A stretch of 64,000 nt of DNA from positions 310,001 to 374,000 of the forward strand of contig NVUW01000004.1 in NCBI GenBank assembly GCA_002733205.1. Direction: 5' to 3'. Both the position numbers and the translations under genes were made by a program. The notes below the pieces were generated by a model. That model had not been told where the DNA came from and searched no databases. It saw only the letters and a list, made by a program, of their open reading frames with translations. Below are positions 26,585 to 34,806 of this stretch, in pieces. Source of the stretch: Thalassobium sp. (GTDB lineage Bacteria > Pseudomonadota > Gammaproteobacteria > Pseudomonadales > Oceanobacteraceae). Numbering within the stretch: position 1 is the stretch's first letter; the number at the start of each line of letters is the position of its first letter.

Positions 26585-27567
26585 ACCGCCGCAACCATCC
26601 AGCCTTTACCACTGGCCTTTTGTTGAATAACGCCAGCAGCCAGCAACTGCTGAATCTGGTCGGTATAACTTCCGTAGTTCACGCCTGCCGCTTTCGCTTC
26701 GCGCACGGTTGGCAGTTGCCCGGTTGTGCTGATCTGATCAGCAAGCCAGTTGCCTGCTGTTTGTTCACCGGGGGCAACGCTGTTGCCTTGTTTCTGTTCG
26801 CCGTTCTGTTTTTTGTTCTGTTCTGGCTGTTCTGTTTGTTTGTTTTCGGCTGTTTTGTTCTGTGCTTTTTGTTCTGTTTTCTGTTCGCTGTTCTGGCGGC
26901 TGTTCTGTTCTTTTCTCTGTTCATTCAGCAACAGCACCGCCACGATTTGCAGCAGGTCAGCCACCACAGCAACAGCAGCCCACGCCAGCCAGCGCCAGCC
27001 GCCCAGGCGATCACCGCTTACCGTAGCCGCACTGGTCGCGGCGGCGGGCATGGTGGCCAGCTCCTGCTGCAGCGCCTGTACTTCGGTTTCAATCGCACGG
27101 CTTTCGCGCAGCAATTCGCCAGCGTTCCAGCTGTTGCCTGCACGTTCTGCTTCAGCGGCGGTGCGTTTCAGTTGCTCGGCTGTTTTTTGTTTTCCCGCAA
27201 TCAGTGCGGCCGTGTTCTGGTATGCGCTGCTGTTCTGTTTTTCAGCGGTCGCCTGTACCTGATATGCGGATTCAAAATAGGCAATGGTGCTGGCCACACT
27301 CAGCAGCAATAACGGCACAACCAGCAGCCAGCAAGCTGCGGCCAGCGGTTTATTTTTCCGTCTGCTTTGCTGCTTTGCAGCGGCGGCCATTAACGGTTTG
27401 GCAATAACCAGCGCCAGTGCAAACGCTACGGCCAGCGCTGTGTCTGCTCCATTACCGGCAAAGCTGGTAAACAGTGCAATTTCCCGCGCTGCAGTTACTG
27501 CTAATAGCGCCAGAAGCATGGCTGCCAGCGGTGCTTTATTCAGGGTATTTATCAGGGTGTTTTTCAT
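26581..27567 (-). CDS. Multi-pass membrane protein with Glu/Gln/Asn/Lys linker and winged-helix-like tail
   Basis: 328 residues. Hydrophobic segments lie near residues 13-33, 43-60, 78-98 and 188-212. A helical coil (about 105-170) sits between the third and fourth. Residues about 213-262 are a low-complexity linker made almost only of Glu, Gln, Asn, Lys and Arg. The last ~60 residues (TGQLPTVREAKAAGVNYGSY) look like a small helix-turn-helix. A membrane-anchored DNA-binding role is possible but inferred. No family recognised. Confidence 0.6.
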   Translation of the reverse strand: MKNTLINTLNKAPLAAMLLALLAVTAAREIALFTSFAGNGADTALAVAFALALVIAKPLMAAAAKQQSRRKNKPLAAACWLLVVPLLLLSVASTIAYFESAYQVQATAEKQNSSAYQNTAALIAGKQKTAEQLKRTAAEAERAGNSWNAGELLRESRAIETEVQALQQELATMPAAATSAATVSGDRLGGWRWLAWAAVAVVADLLQIVAVLLLNEQRKEQNSRQNSEQKTEQKAQNKTAENKQTEQPEQNKKQNGEQKQGNSVAPGEQTAGNWLADQISTTGQLPTVREAKAAGVNYGSYTDQIQQLLAAGVIQQKASGKGWMVAAV

Positions 27568-27590
27568 AGCATTGCCTCCATGCGGCGTTG

Positions 27591-27884
27591 TCAGTTAATC
27601 AGCGGTAAAAGTTCAGTACGCCAGATGGCCACCTCTTTCGGGGCATCAAATAAAATGCCCACCTGGCGCCCGACGATCCGCACAATTTTTATCCGGCAGT
27701 TATCGGTCAGTTGGTGTTCTTCACCAACGGCCATACCGTGCAAGCGGATGTTTTCTTTTCCCGGTTCCACAATATCCAGCGTGGCGCGGGGGCTGTGCCA
27801 TGGCCCGTACACGTCCAGCGCATTCAGTCTGATGCTGTTGTTAACCTCTACCGATTCGCCCGCCCGGCGCGCTAAAACTAACAT
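27591..27884 (-). CDS. CsrA/RsmA-like RNA-binding protein with internal insertion
   Basis: 97 residues against about 61 for CsrA. The first strand MLVLARRAGESVEVN and the C-terminal block RQVGILFDAPKEVAIWRTEL match CsrA, including the Arg-Arg pair, the APKEV core and the Arg that contact GGA-containing mRNA leaders. About 35 residues (including GPWHSPRATLDIVEPGKEN) are inserted between the first strand and the rest. CsrA represses translation post-transcriptionally, so a phage copy could act on host or phage mRNAs or titrate small RNAs. It overlaps the upstream gene. Confidence 0.85.
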   Translation of the reverse strand: MLVLARRAGESVEVNNSIRLNALDVYGPWHSPRATLDIVEPGKENIRLHGMAVGEEHQLTDNCRIKIVRIVGRQVGILFDAPKEVAIWRTELLPLIN

Positions 27885-28198
27885 GCTGCTTTCTCCATTT
27901 TTTGGCCGGCAGCCGCTTCATAAGCGGCAACCAGTGGCAATAATTCGTTGTATTCCTGGCGCTGGGTATTACGCAGCCGTTCCAGATAGGCGCGTTTAAC
28001 TGATGATTCAAAACCGGCGACCTTCTCCGCCCAGGCATCACGGATAAAACCGCGCATTTTGGTGCGCAGCGGCAGCCGCATATTGGCCAGCATTTCGTTA
28101 CGGCGTCCGGCATCCAGCGTTAACAGGTAACGGGCATACTGTTTTTGCTTTTCGGTCTGTTCGTATTCATGCAGTTCTTTTTTATTGCTCGCTTTCAT
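27878..28198 (-). CDS. Phage hypothetical helical protein
   Basis: 106 residues starting MKASNKKELHEYEQTEKQKQ. The GAGGAAAGGA ribosome site a few bases upstream decides this ATG over an ATG 18 nt earlier. The whole protein is predicted helical and charged with no motif. It sits between replication gene A and the CsrA-like gene, overlapping the latter. Confidence 0.55.
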   Translation of the reverse strand: MKASNKKELHEYEQTEKQKQYARYLLTLDAGRRNEMLANMRLPLRTKMRGFIRDAWAEKVAGFESSVKRAYLERLRNTQRQEYNELLPLVAAYEAAAGQKMEKAAC

Positions 28199-28208
28199 CG
28201 TCCTTTCC

Positions 28209-30233
28209 TCATGCAATTTGCCAGTTTTCGATCATTTCCAGTTGCTGCGGTGGCGGTGAACTTCGTTCAACCGGCTGGCCAGTACAGTTATTCACACCAG
28301 TCCAAGGCGGCTGCGCCGCTTTAAAATCAAAACCATCGGCATTCGCCGCATCACGTTCGGCCTGTCGGGCTTCTGCTCGGATTAGATCGCGGGCAGCCTT
28401 TTCAGCCTTGCGGCGCTGGCGCACGGCAAAGGCTTCATCTTTGCTGGCGTTTACGCGAAACCATGACCGCCATTGGCTGATTTTCTCAATGGCATTGCCC
28501 GCGACTTCGGCAATCACACCAATGATCTTTTCTCCGGTTTCGCCATAGGCGTTAATGGCTGGCCGCGTCAGTTCGTTCTGGAACTTCTCGCCGCTGATTT
28601 CGTCCAGGTATTCCATAGTTTCGGTGACTGTCTTCAGGATTTTTTTCAGGCTTAACCCGTTCTCGTCGTAGAACTCGCAATAGGTCTTCCACGCAGCACT
28701 TGCGCTTTCCTGAGCGGTGGCATCCAACTGCATAATGAATTCCCGCAGCGGTTCTTCTTCCGGTGTCCATTCTTCTTCTGGTAATCGAGCAAGGCGGCGA
28801 AGTTGACGCCAGACCGTTACCGATGGCCCACCCACTTGCTGAAACTGACGTATGCCATTGCGGCTGCTCCAGGCGACAATATCTTTTGCCGACGCTTTAG
28901 CGTCTTTGCCATACAAGTCCTTATCGACGTGTTCACCATCGATATTTTTGGCGATGTATTTGGCGATATAACCGGCAGCGGAATATTCCTTGCCGGTTTT
29001 CGGATTAATTCCGGTTTTGATTTTTTCGGCTTTAAAGCGCACATCCGCTTTTGCATTCAGCAATTCGTGATGGTCTTCTTTTTCAGCGTATCCGCGCAGC
29101 GCCTTTGTTACCTCGTCAGCCTGATCCGGACGGACAAACAGCAGTAAATGCCAGTGAGGCGTGCCGTCGTGATGAGGCTCTGCAACACGGAATCCAAAAA
29201 AATCCCACTTCTCCGGTTTATTCCGGGTAATCCGCCCGGCTAACGTGCGAAAGCGCGCCCAAAGCGAACACATATACTGTTGCCCGTCTCGTGGGCTGGC
29301 CCCTCTGAACTTAGGATTGCGGCCACAGCCGCGAGTTGAATGGTATTTTGACGGTGTAGTAATGGTGTAAAACCAGCCTTCATAACCGTTGGCTTTTGCG
29401 TATTCTTCAAACCCGGCAATCCGCACCATCAATTCAGCGCGGCGTACCTCCGGATTGGCAACGCTCAATTCAGATAGATCAGCCAGCGTGTACTGCTCGC
29501 CGTCTTCATTCTCCATCAGGGTGTGTTCCAGCATGTCTAAATTCATCTGCTGGCGGCGCTGCCACTCACGGCGACCAACCGGGCTGCAATAAGCGTTTTT
29601 ATTTACAACAACCTGATTCAGCTCACGGCTTATTTTCTCTATTCTCTGCGCCTGTGCCCGGCGCATTTTTCTGCGCCACCAGTTTTCATCCTGGCAACGC
29701 TTTAATAATCCGGTAACCAGCGGCAGCAAAGCGCCTTCTTTCGCTTCGGCCTTGGTCATTTCTTCAGCTTCTTTCGGCGTTAAATAACCGCTATTTTTTT
29801 CAGCAGAAGCCATTATCGCGCTCTGTGTTTCCAGTGCGATCAAATACCCGTTTAAACTTTGGTAATCTGAAAATTCATGGTGTTCAAAAACACTGATAAC
29901 CCGATGTACAGCATCAGGGGTGGTCATTCTGTCTGGCCAGCCAGTCAGTTTTAAAATGCAGGATCGAGCCCTTACCGTGATGTAGTCTTCTAAATATTGG
30001 TCATGGGTCTGATGCACCAGAAAATCACCAATCTTGAACTGCTTGCGCAGCTCATCCAGACGCTGATTGGCATTGCGGATTCCGTTCGACTTTGCGCGGC
30101 TAACAACGCGTTTCCAGTCATTCAGCAACGGGCGGGAAAATTCGCCAAACCGTTCTGTAACCTCAGCCGCCTGACGTTCCCAGTAAGGAGTCTTCTTCAT
30201 TGCCGGTGCGCCGACCAATGCAAACTCTGACAT
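28209..30233 (-). CDS. Phage replication initiator/endonuclease A-like (gpA, HUH)
   Basis: 674 residues of the P2 gpA family, which nicks the origin and starts rolling-circle replication. The HUH metal motif HHDGTPHWHLLLF lies near residues 350-362. The double-tyrosine motif YIAKYIAKN lies near residues 421-429, both Tyr in the P2 spacing. In P2 the origin lies within gene A itself. First large gene of the minus-strand early operon, with a 1-nt overlap to the upstream zinc-ribbon gene. Confidence 0.95.
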   Translation of the reverse strand: MSEFALVGAPAMKKTPYWERQAAEVTERFGEFSRPLLNDWKRVVSRAKSNGIRNANQRLDELRKQFKIGDFLVHQTHDQYLEDYITVRARSCILKLTGWPDRMTTPDAVHRVISVFEHHEFSDYQSLNGYLIALETQSAIMASAEKNSGYLTPKEAEEMTKAEAKEGALLPLVTGLLKRCQDENWWRRKMRRAQAQRIEKISRELNQVVVNKNAYCSPVGRREWQRRQQMNLDMLEHTLMENEDGEQYTLADLSELSVANPEVRRAELMVRIAGFEEYAKANGYEGWFYTITTPSKYHSTRGCGRNPKFRGASPRDGQQYMCSLWARFRTLAGRITRNKPEKWDFFGFRVAEPHHDGTPHWHLLLFVRPDQADEVTKALRGYAEKEDHHELLNAKADVRFKAEKIKTGINPKTGKEYSAAGYIAKYIAKNIDGEHVDKDLYGKDAKASAKDIVAWSSRNGIRQFQQVGGPSVTVWRQLRRLARLPEEEWTPEEEPLREFIMQLDATAQESASAAWKTYCEFYDENGLSLKKILKTVTETMEYLDEISGEKFQNELTRPAINAYGETGEKIIGVIAEVAGNAIEKISQWRSWFRVNASKDEAFAVRQRRKAEKAARDLIRAEARQAERDAANADGFDFKAAQPPWTGVNNCTGQPVERSSPPPQQLEMIENWQIA

Positions 30234-30619
30234 CAGGCTGCACTCTCCAGCTTTTTCTTTTCTGCATCAGTTTTACGCTGCACTTCGCGGCTTAGTTTTC
30301 CGGACAACGCCATTAATTTTTCGGCGTGATACTGGCTGGCTTTCGCTTCAATAATGTTTTGCGTGGTTTGTGCGGCGGTAGCGCAGTAATGCAGCACCTG
30401 GTCAAATCGTTCTTTGACCAGGCGCTGAACAATCTGAATTTCTTCCAGTGTCAGCCCGTCCACTAAATCGGCATGAACTTCCTGAACCGTCTGAACAGGT
30501 TGTTGAATATTGCTGACGTGTGCCAGCTGAATGCCACCGTCTCCGCATTGCTGGCAGAAGGTAACCATTTCCCGGCTGAAGTGCTCACGGCGGCAGGTAG
30601 GGCAGTAGTAGTTCATCAT
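30233..30619 (-). CDS. Small zinc-ribbon phage protein
   Basis: 128 residues. The N-terminus has Cys-x2-Cys (CPTC) and a second Cys-x2-Cys (CQQC) 17 residues later, a treble-clef or ribbon zinc site. The rest is helical (ERFDQVLHYCATAAQ). It is translationally coupled to gpA. Function unknown; possibly a replication accessory or regulator. Confidence 0.6.
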   Translation of the reverse strand: MMNYYCPTCRREHFSREMVTFCQQCGDGGIQLAHVSNIQQPVQTVQEVHADLVDGLTLEEIQIVQRLVKERFDQVLHYCATAAQTTQNIIEAKASQYHAEKLMALSGKLSREVQRKTDAEKKKLESAA

Positions 30620-30631
30620 AATTACTCTGCC

Positions 30632-30835
30632 TCACTCTTCCTTAACGTCGATATTGTGCTTAGCGCAGAATTCCCTGAGTGATTCTTCGCTTTTAAATTC
30701 GACGGATGAACGGTGATCCCCCACATCCAAACGCAGATAACAGCGTGAAATTCTCGACTTCCCTACACCATAAATAGCTGCAGAAAGGCTAACCTTTTCA
30801 GTTTGGTTTTGATAAACAACTGAAGTTGATGGCAT
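30632..30835 (-). CDS. Small phage protein, unknown
   Basis: 67 residues between the zinc-ribbon gene and the 39-residue membrane peptide. The sequence is beta-rich in the middle (RISRCYLRLDVGDHRSSVEF) with an acidic C-terminus. No family recognised. Spacing fits the early operon. Confidence 0.45.
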   Translation of the reverse strand: MPSTSVVYQNQTEKVSLSAAIYGVGKSRISRCYLRLDVGDHRSSVEFKSEESLREFCAKHNIDVKEE

Positions 30836-30837
30836 AA

Positions 30838-30957
30838 CTATTTCCTCATCCCATGCAAAAAGTTAACAAACGCCAACGCACACAAAGAACCCAAAAACGA
30901 ACCCAGAACCAGAGCCATCAAAAACAAAGTAATTAAAATACCTTCTGAGCCGTTCAT
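30838..30957 (-). CDS. 39-residue single-span membrane peptide
   Basis: A short gene, MNGSEGILITLFLMALVLGS onward, ending FLHGMRK. Its start overlaps the stop of the upstream AlpA-like gene as ATGA, and it ends 2 nt before the next gene, so it fits the operon exactly. One hydrophobic helix (residues about 7-34) with a Cys, a short acidic outside and a basic tail. Small phage membrane peptides often act in exclusion or lysis timing. The role here is unknown. Confidence 0.6.
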   Translation of the reverse strand: MNGSEGILITLFLMALVLGSFLGSLCALAFVNFLHGMRK

Positions 30958-31265
30958 CAGTTCACCGCCTTCAGCTGTCCACTGTTACGCATTGCCGCCA
31001 GCTTTTTACCCGCAGCCTGCACGCTCTGACGCAGCAACCGCTCCTTCTGCAGGTGCGGATTCTGGTCAACGATCCACTGCTCTAAATCGGATTCCAGCCA
31101 GACTTCACGGCCAGCTATGCTGATGCTGTGCGGCAGTTGGCCTGCAGCCCGGTGTTTATTAAACGTGGTGCGACTCATGCCTAAAGCGGCGGCCGCCTCG
31201 CTGATGTTCATTTTTTTCTGGTGCAGAATGCCCAGGCTGATTTCTGCTTTTTGATGTGCTGCCAT
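30957..31265 (-). CDS. AlpA/MerR-like helix-turn-helix phage regulator
   Basis: 102 residues. The segment MNISEAAAALGMSRTTFNKH near residue 19 is a winged helix-turn-helix of the excisionase/AlpA kind, followed by a wing SISIAGREVWLESDLEQWI. It may serve as Cox- or Apl-like regulator. The C-terminal part is Arg/Lys-rich. Confidence 0.7.
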   Translation of the reverse strand: MAAHQKAEISLGILHQKKMNISEAAAALGMSRTTFNKHRAAGQLPHSISIAGREVWLESDLEQWIVDQNPHLQKERLLRQSVQAAGKKLAAMRNSGQLKAVN

Positions 31266-31310
31266 ATGACCTCCTTGAAACTAAGCCCCCTTGATATAGG
31301 GGGCCAACTA

Positions 31311-31727
31311 TCAGAACTTTTTGCCGTTTTCTAAGCGGCGGTTTTCTGGCTTGTGGTCTGCCCGGCTGGCGTTGTATTCCAACTTTTCGAGCATTGCTCC
31401 AGCCACATCGAGTCCGAAGCCTCCGGCGTAATCCAGAATGCGAATAAGCGCATCGGCCAGTTCCACTTCTTCCATGCTGCGATTGGGTAATTTGTCGTCT
31501 TGCAGGTTTTTGCGCACACCTTCCATGCATTCGGAAATTTCGGAATGAATCAGGCACAGCAGCTCGCCTTTATTCCGTTGCACCTTTTCGCCGGTATGAA
31601 TGTCGTGCCACCACCCCGCGTCTACATTGCGCTGGTGTACCAGCTGCTGAAGATCAGCCAGTGTTTTAACCAGCGTTGGCAAAACGACTTCTTGTTCAAA
31701 CTCTTTCAGTGTGATTTCTGTCGTCAT
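31311..31727 (-). CDS. MazG-like nucleoside triphosphate pyrophosphohydrolase
   Basis: 138 residues. It carries the MazG/all-alpha NTPase metal motif: KGELLCLIHSEISECMEGV with Glu-x3-Glu, and about 28 residues later EEVELADALIRILDY with Glu-x2-Asp. Phages use such enzymes to clean up nucleotide pools or lower alarmone levels. It is followed 1 nt later by an exonuclease gene in the same operon. Confidence 0.78.
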   Translation of the reverse strand: MTTEITLKEFEQEVVLPTLVKTLADLQQLVHQRNVDAGWWHDIHTGEKVQRNKGELLCLIHSEISECMEGVRKNLQDDKLPNRSMEEVELADALIRILDYAGGFGLDVAGAMLEKLEYNASRADHKPENRRLENGKKF

Positions 31728-31728
31728 T

Positions 31729-32316
31729 TCAAAGTCCCTCTGCGATATAAATTAATAAATCCCGCGCTGCGATAGCATCAGTTAAGGCTCTGTGTGGATC
31801 GCCCTTAAATTCAATACCAGCAATTTCAAGGCAACGCGCTAATGACAAACGTTTGAACTGACTTCTCTCTGAATCCCATTCAAGGTGTTCAGCGAAATAC
31901 CGGTTTGCTAATCCCATGATGCAGAAAACTTTGTCTGGAACATTCCACGGCCAACCAGTAAAGCCACAAAGGAAGAGACTCTGACGAACAAGCCGTTCAT
32001 CGAATCCGCGATTGAATGATGTGAAGTATTCTCCATCTACTATTTTGCCATCCAACTCGTCCCACACTTTCCAGAAAGGCCGTGCCGAAAGTGCTTTATA
32101 CTCAGAAATCCCGTGAGTTTTCTCAGCCGCTTTTTGCATAATGCTCTTTGGTGCAGTCAGCGAATTAACCAGAACAACACCATCAGATGCTCGTACGGCT
32201 GCCAATTCCACTACAGTGTCGTTCTCACCCAGACCGGTTGTTTCTGTGTCTATGATGATTCCGCACTCAAGAATTTTCTGGGCCTTTCCGATTAAGTAAT
32301 CTTTTTGATTCGACAT
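31729..32316 (-). CDS. DnaQ-like 3'-5' exonuclease (DEDDh)
   Basis: 195 residues. Exo I is IIIDTETTGLG near residues 16-26. Exo II is SFNRGFDERLVRQ near residue 98. Exo III is HRALTDAIAARDLL near residue 176, with His and Asp in the DEDDh spacing. No polymerase is linked. A role in phage replication or degradation of host nucleic acid is possible. Confidence 0.88.
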   Translation of the reverse strand: MSNQKDYLIGKAQKILECGIIIDTETTGLGENDTVVELAAVRASDGVVLVNSLTAPKSIMQKAAEKTHGISEYKALSARPFWKVWDELDGKIVDGEYFTSFNRGFDERLVRQSLFLCGFTGWPWNVPDKVFCIMGLANRYFAEHLEWDSERSQFKRLSLARCLEIAGIEFKGDPHRALTDAIAARDLLIYIAEGL

Positions 32317-32403
32317 TGACTAATCCTCATATTTAGGTCGTGTAAAAGTCGGCGGGCTTCCCGCCCGCCTTCGCTCAGGGTGCTGTGCGATTCGTAAAAT
32401 TCT

Positions 32404-32682
32404 TTAGTGGATGACTGGCATCAAAAGCCCGGAAATTTTCCGGGCGCTGTCGTCGTCGATTGGCCCCAGCAACATGGCGCCGGTATCCAGATAGGTGCCG
32501 CCGTCCAGCCGGGTAAGGCTCAGGTCGGCGGTATAAAAATTTGAGAACGCGCAGACCGAACCGTTATGAATGCGAATACCGAAGACATCGCCCTCTGCCA
32601 TAACGTGAACCTGCGTGTTTTTTACGGTGATAACCGCCGTCTGTTGGGCGGTGTAGCGCCGGGCGCTGATTGGCTTATCCAT
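32404..32682 (-). CDS. Phage early-region hypothetical protein
   Basis: 92 residues starting MDKPISARRYTAQQTAVITV, with ribosome site GGGGG about 7 nt upstream. A longer frame to 32790 would overlap the upstream regulator. Beta-rich, containing VHVMAEGDVFGIRIHNGSVC. Not recognised. Confidence 0.55.
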   Translation of the reverse strand: MDKPISARRYTAQQTAVITVKNTQVHVMAEGDVFGIRIHNGSVCAFSNFYTADLSLTRLDGGTYLDTGAMLLGPIDDDSARKISGLLMPVIH

Positions 32683-32692
32683 GCCTGCCCCC

Positions 32693-32941
32693 TTAGTGCG
32701 CGTTCGTTTCGGATGCGGACTTGATATAGCCGTCCGGAAGGTTCTGATCCGCAAGCCAATGTTGGATTTGCTCAGGAGTCCAGAACTCAATGGTTCCTAA
32801 ACGATACGGTTCAGGCAGAACTCCCTGATCTTTCCAATTGCGAACGGTTTTAGTGGTCACATGAATGAGATCAGCCAACATCACCTGGCTGATTCTGGTG
32901 CCGGGAGCAAGCCCGGCAAGGTTTGGCTGAGTAACAGGCAT
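32693..32941 (-). CDS. Cox/excisionase-like DNA-binding protein
   Basis: 82 residues. A MerR-type winged helix-turn-helix, RISQVMLADLIHVTTKTVRN, is followed by the wing region with EFWTPEQIQHWL. As the first early gene facing the repressor across the operator region, it occupies the place of P2 cox, which directs excision and represses the lysogenic promoter. Confidence 0.72.
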   Translation of the reverse strand: MPVTQPNLAGLAPGTRISQVMLADLIHVTTKTVRNWKDQGVLPEPYRLGTIEFWTPEQIQHWLADQNLPDGYIKSASETNAH

Positions 32942-33113
32942 AAGTGTCCCCTATGTCATTTGTGGACTAGAGGGAGAAACTGTGTACTATGGGTACTTGC
33001 TGAATACCTAGATAGTGTCTCCCTTTCGATACACTGAACAATATATGCATCCTTTAAGAGTTGTCAAACCCTTTTGGATACATCTGTATCGAATTATAGA
33101 CATGGAGTAGTTT
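32942..33113. promoter_or_regulatory. Lysis-lysogeny switch region with repressor operators
   Basis: Intergenic region between the early operon and the repressor. It holds the perfect palindrome GATACATCTGTATC at 33077-33090, whose right half TGTATCGAA recurs inverted as TTCGATACA at 33025-33033. Two further AGTGTC/GTGTCC boxes lie near 32943 and 33015. These are the best candidates for repressor and Cox binding sites. Confidence 0.6.
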
Positions 33114-33563
33114 ATGAATACGTTTGCAGACCGTGTTGATCTGCTGTTGAAACAGTTCGGACGTAAAAGCATTTCTGAAAAAACGGGCATATCGACTGCG
33201 CAGCTTCACCGCCTGCGTACTGGCTCTGATACCACCCGTGAAAACCTGATTCGCCTGTCCGATGCCACCGGCACTGAGTTCTTATGGCTTGGTAAAGGTG
33301 AAGGCCCGATGTATTCGGACGGCACCCCAGCACCAGCCATGCCCACAGCATCCGCGCCTGAGTTTTCCAAAGATGAGATCGAGATTGTGGAACTATTCCG
33401 CAAAGCGGATTTGTCGCTGAAACTGCAGGTTTTTCAGTTGCTGAAGGGCGGCAGCTCGCATCAAGGTGGCATAAGTGCCGCTGGCCACGGTACTAACATT
33501 GTGTCCAGCGGCGACGGCAGTATTGCTGCTGCCGGAAATGTGAAGAAAGGATCTGACCGGTAA
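33114..33563 (+). CDS. Prophage repressor (CI/C-like) with C-terminal Gly/Ser/Ala motif
   Basis: 149 residues. The helix-turn-helix is near residues 15-45 (GRKSISEKTGISTAQLHRLR). A helical dimerisation part follows at about 85-112. There is no LexA-type peptidase. The last ~30 residues are a Gly/Ser/Ala tail whose residues 127-143 (TNIVSSGDGSIAAAGNV) closely match residues 5-21 of the membrane protein encoded 17 nt downstream. It controls the divergent early operon through the GATACA palindrome. Confidence 0.8.
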   Translation: MNTFADRVDLLLKQFGRKSISEKTGISTAQLHRLRTGSDTTRENLIRLSDATGTEFLWLGKGEGPMYSDGTPAPAMPTASAPEFSKDEIEIVELFRKADLSLKLQVFQLLKGGSSHQGGISAAGHGTNIVSSGDGSIAAAGNVKKGSDR

Positions 33564-33580
33564 TATTAAGGAGGATTGGC

Positions 33581-34108
33581 GTGACGGATTTTACCAATAT
33601 CACCGCCAGCGGCCCCAACAGCATTGCTGCCAATGGTGATGTATTTCAGGAAACACATCACCACCACGCCCAGCCACAGAAAGACCCGCTGAGAACTGCA
33701 CTGGAGCAACGTGACCAGGCGTATTATAGCTGGCAAGATTTTGATAAAAAGCGCCGGGCTGCATTGCGCAGCCGGTGGTTTAATTTCTGGAATGCTGGTG
33801 CACTGTTGTCTGGCTCTGCGCTTGCCGCTGCTATTTTCTTTATCGTTTGGCCCGGCTTAATCCGTTATGGGTTGGTTTACTGGCTGACTCATCAAGATCA
33901 CCTGATAAATAACCTGACCACCTTCAGCGGTGCGTTATTTTTAATCCCATTTATTTCTTTGTCTTTGTGTGCCTGGCGCGTTGGAATTCGCCGCCAGATA
34001 GCTCTGGCAGATGCAATTTATTTTGCCTCTCATGCCCGCGCAATGGCTGATGAATGTCACCGGCTGGATGCACAGATTAAGTACTTCAAGAAACACGGAT
34101 CGTTATGA
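33581..34108 (+). CDS. Two-span membrane protein sharing a motif with the repressor
   Basis: 175 residues. The N-terminal tail TNITASGPNSIAANGDV (residues 5-21) matches the repressor C-terminus at 11 of 17 positions, followed by a HHHH run. Two membrane helices lie near residues 67-90 and 112-133, and a cytoplasmic helical tail follows. The shared short motif on adjacent products resembles sensor/effector pairing by homotypic motif contact. A superinfection-exclusion or membrane-damage role is inferred, not shown. Confidence 0.6.
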   Translation: MTDFTNITASGPNSIAANGDVFQETHHHHAQPQKDPLRTALEQRDQAYYSWQDFDKKRRAALRSRWFNFWNAGALLSGSALAAAIFFIVWPGLIRYGLVYWLTHQDHLINNLTTFSGALFLIPFISLSLCAWRVGIRRQIALADAIYFASHARAMADECHRLDAQIKYFKKHGSL

Positions 34109-34794
34109 AATTAACCAAAGAAAATGTAACAAGTCATTTCGAGTCGATGCTTACCCGTACTCGTAGAGATTATGTTCGCCTGAGTCAGGTTAAGTATTTA
34201 AAGACTTTTCAACATCCTGAAAATAATACTCGGTACATAGTTGACCGCTGCCAATCAGTTTACCGGGTTGGGCAAAGGATTAAGACGTTTGAACGTGAAC
34301 TACCCAGATTGGTTCTGGATGCACCTGTTTATTCGCCAGTAAAGTTAGAAAATCCATTTATCGTAGAAATATTAAACAACGAGATTGGTATAGATCAGTG
34401 GCAATTCAATGTTGGTTATTGCTTCAGGGAGGCACTTGGCCTGCGTTACGTACAGCGTCGCAGTACAGATAAAGAGACAAGAAAGTTAAGCACATTCTCT
34501 GAATGGTTACAGAGCCCAATATTAAAATTCTCGACAGGCGATCTTATATCTCACAAGCACGAACAGATAATGATCCAAGTCGAAGAAGGCCTTCCCTCTG
34601 GCTTTGTTGATACAACCATTGAGCATGGGATGCTGCGGTGCGCAGTTTATGAGTTTGATAGCGATAAAAGCAAATGGACTCTGAACGCCAGATACCATGG
34701 CAATCAGTTTGATTTCTTAATGGTACTTATTTTTGGTCTAGGTGAATTAAGTCGATTCACTGAACTGTTAAATACTTCTCCAGAGAATGCATGA
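34105..34794 (+). CDS. Prophage accessory protein, unknown
   Basis: 229 residues, soluble, overlapping the preceding gene by 4 nt, so co-expressed with the repressor in lysogeny. Mixed alpha/beta composition with several Trp and an aromatic C-terminal half. No motif recognised. Lower GC than neighbouring phage genes suggests recent acquisition. Confidence 0.55.
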   Translation: MKLTKENVTSHFESMLTRTRRDYVRLSQVKYLKTFQHPENNTRYIVDRCQSVYRVGQRIKTFERELPRLVLDAPVYSPVKLENPFIVEILNNEIGIDQWQFNVGYCFREALGLRYVQRRSTDKETRKLSTFSEWLQSPILKFSTGDLISHKHEQIMIQVEEGLPSGFVDTTIEHGMLRCAVYEFDSDKSKWTLNARYHGNQFDFLMVLIFGLGELSRFTELLNTSPENA

Positions 34795-34806
34795 ATAGGG
34801 ATTTTT

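Noticed and set aside
33008..33351. Short minus-strand frames over the repressor start
   Set aside because: Shadows of the repressor gene and its operator region without similarity to any family.
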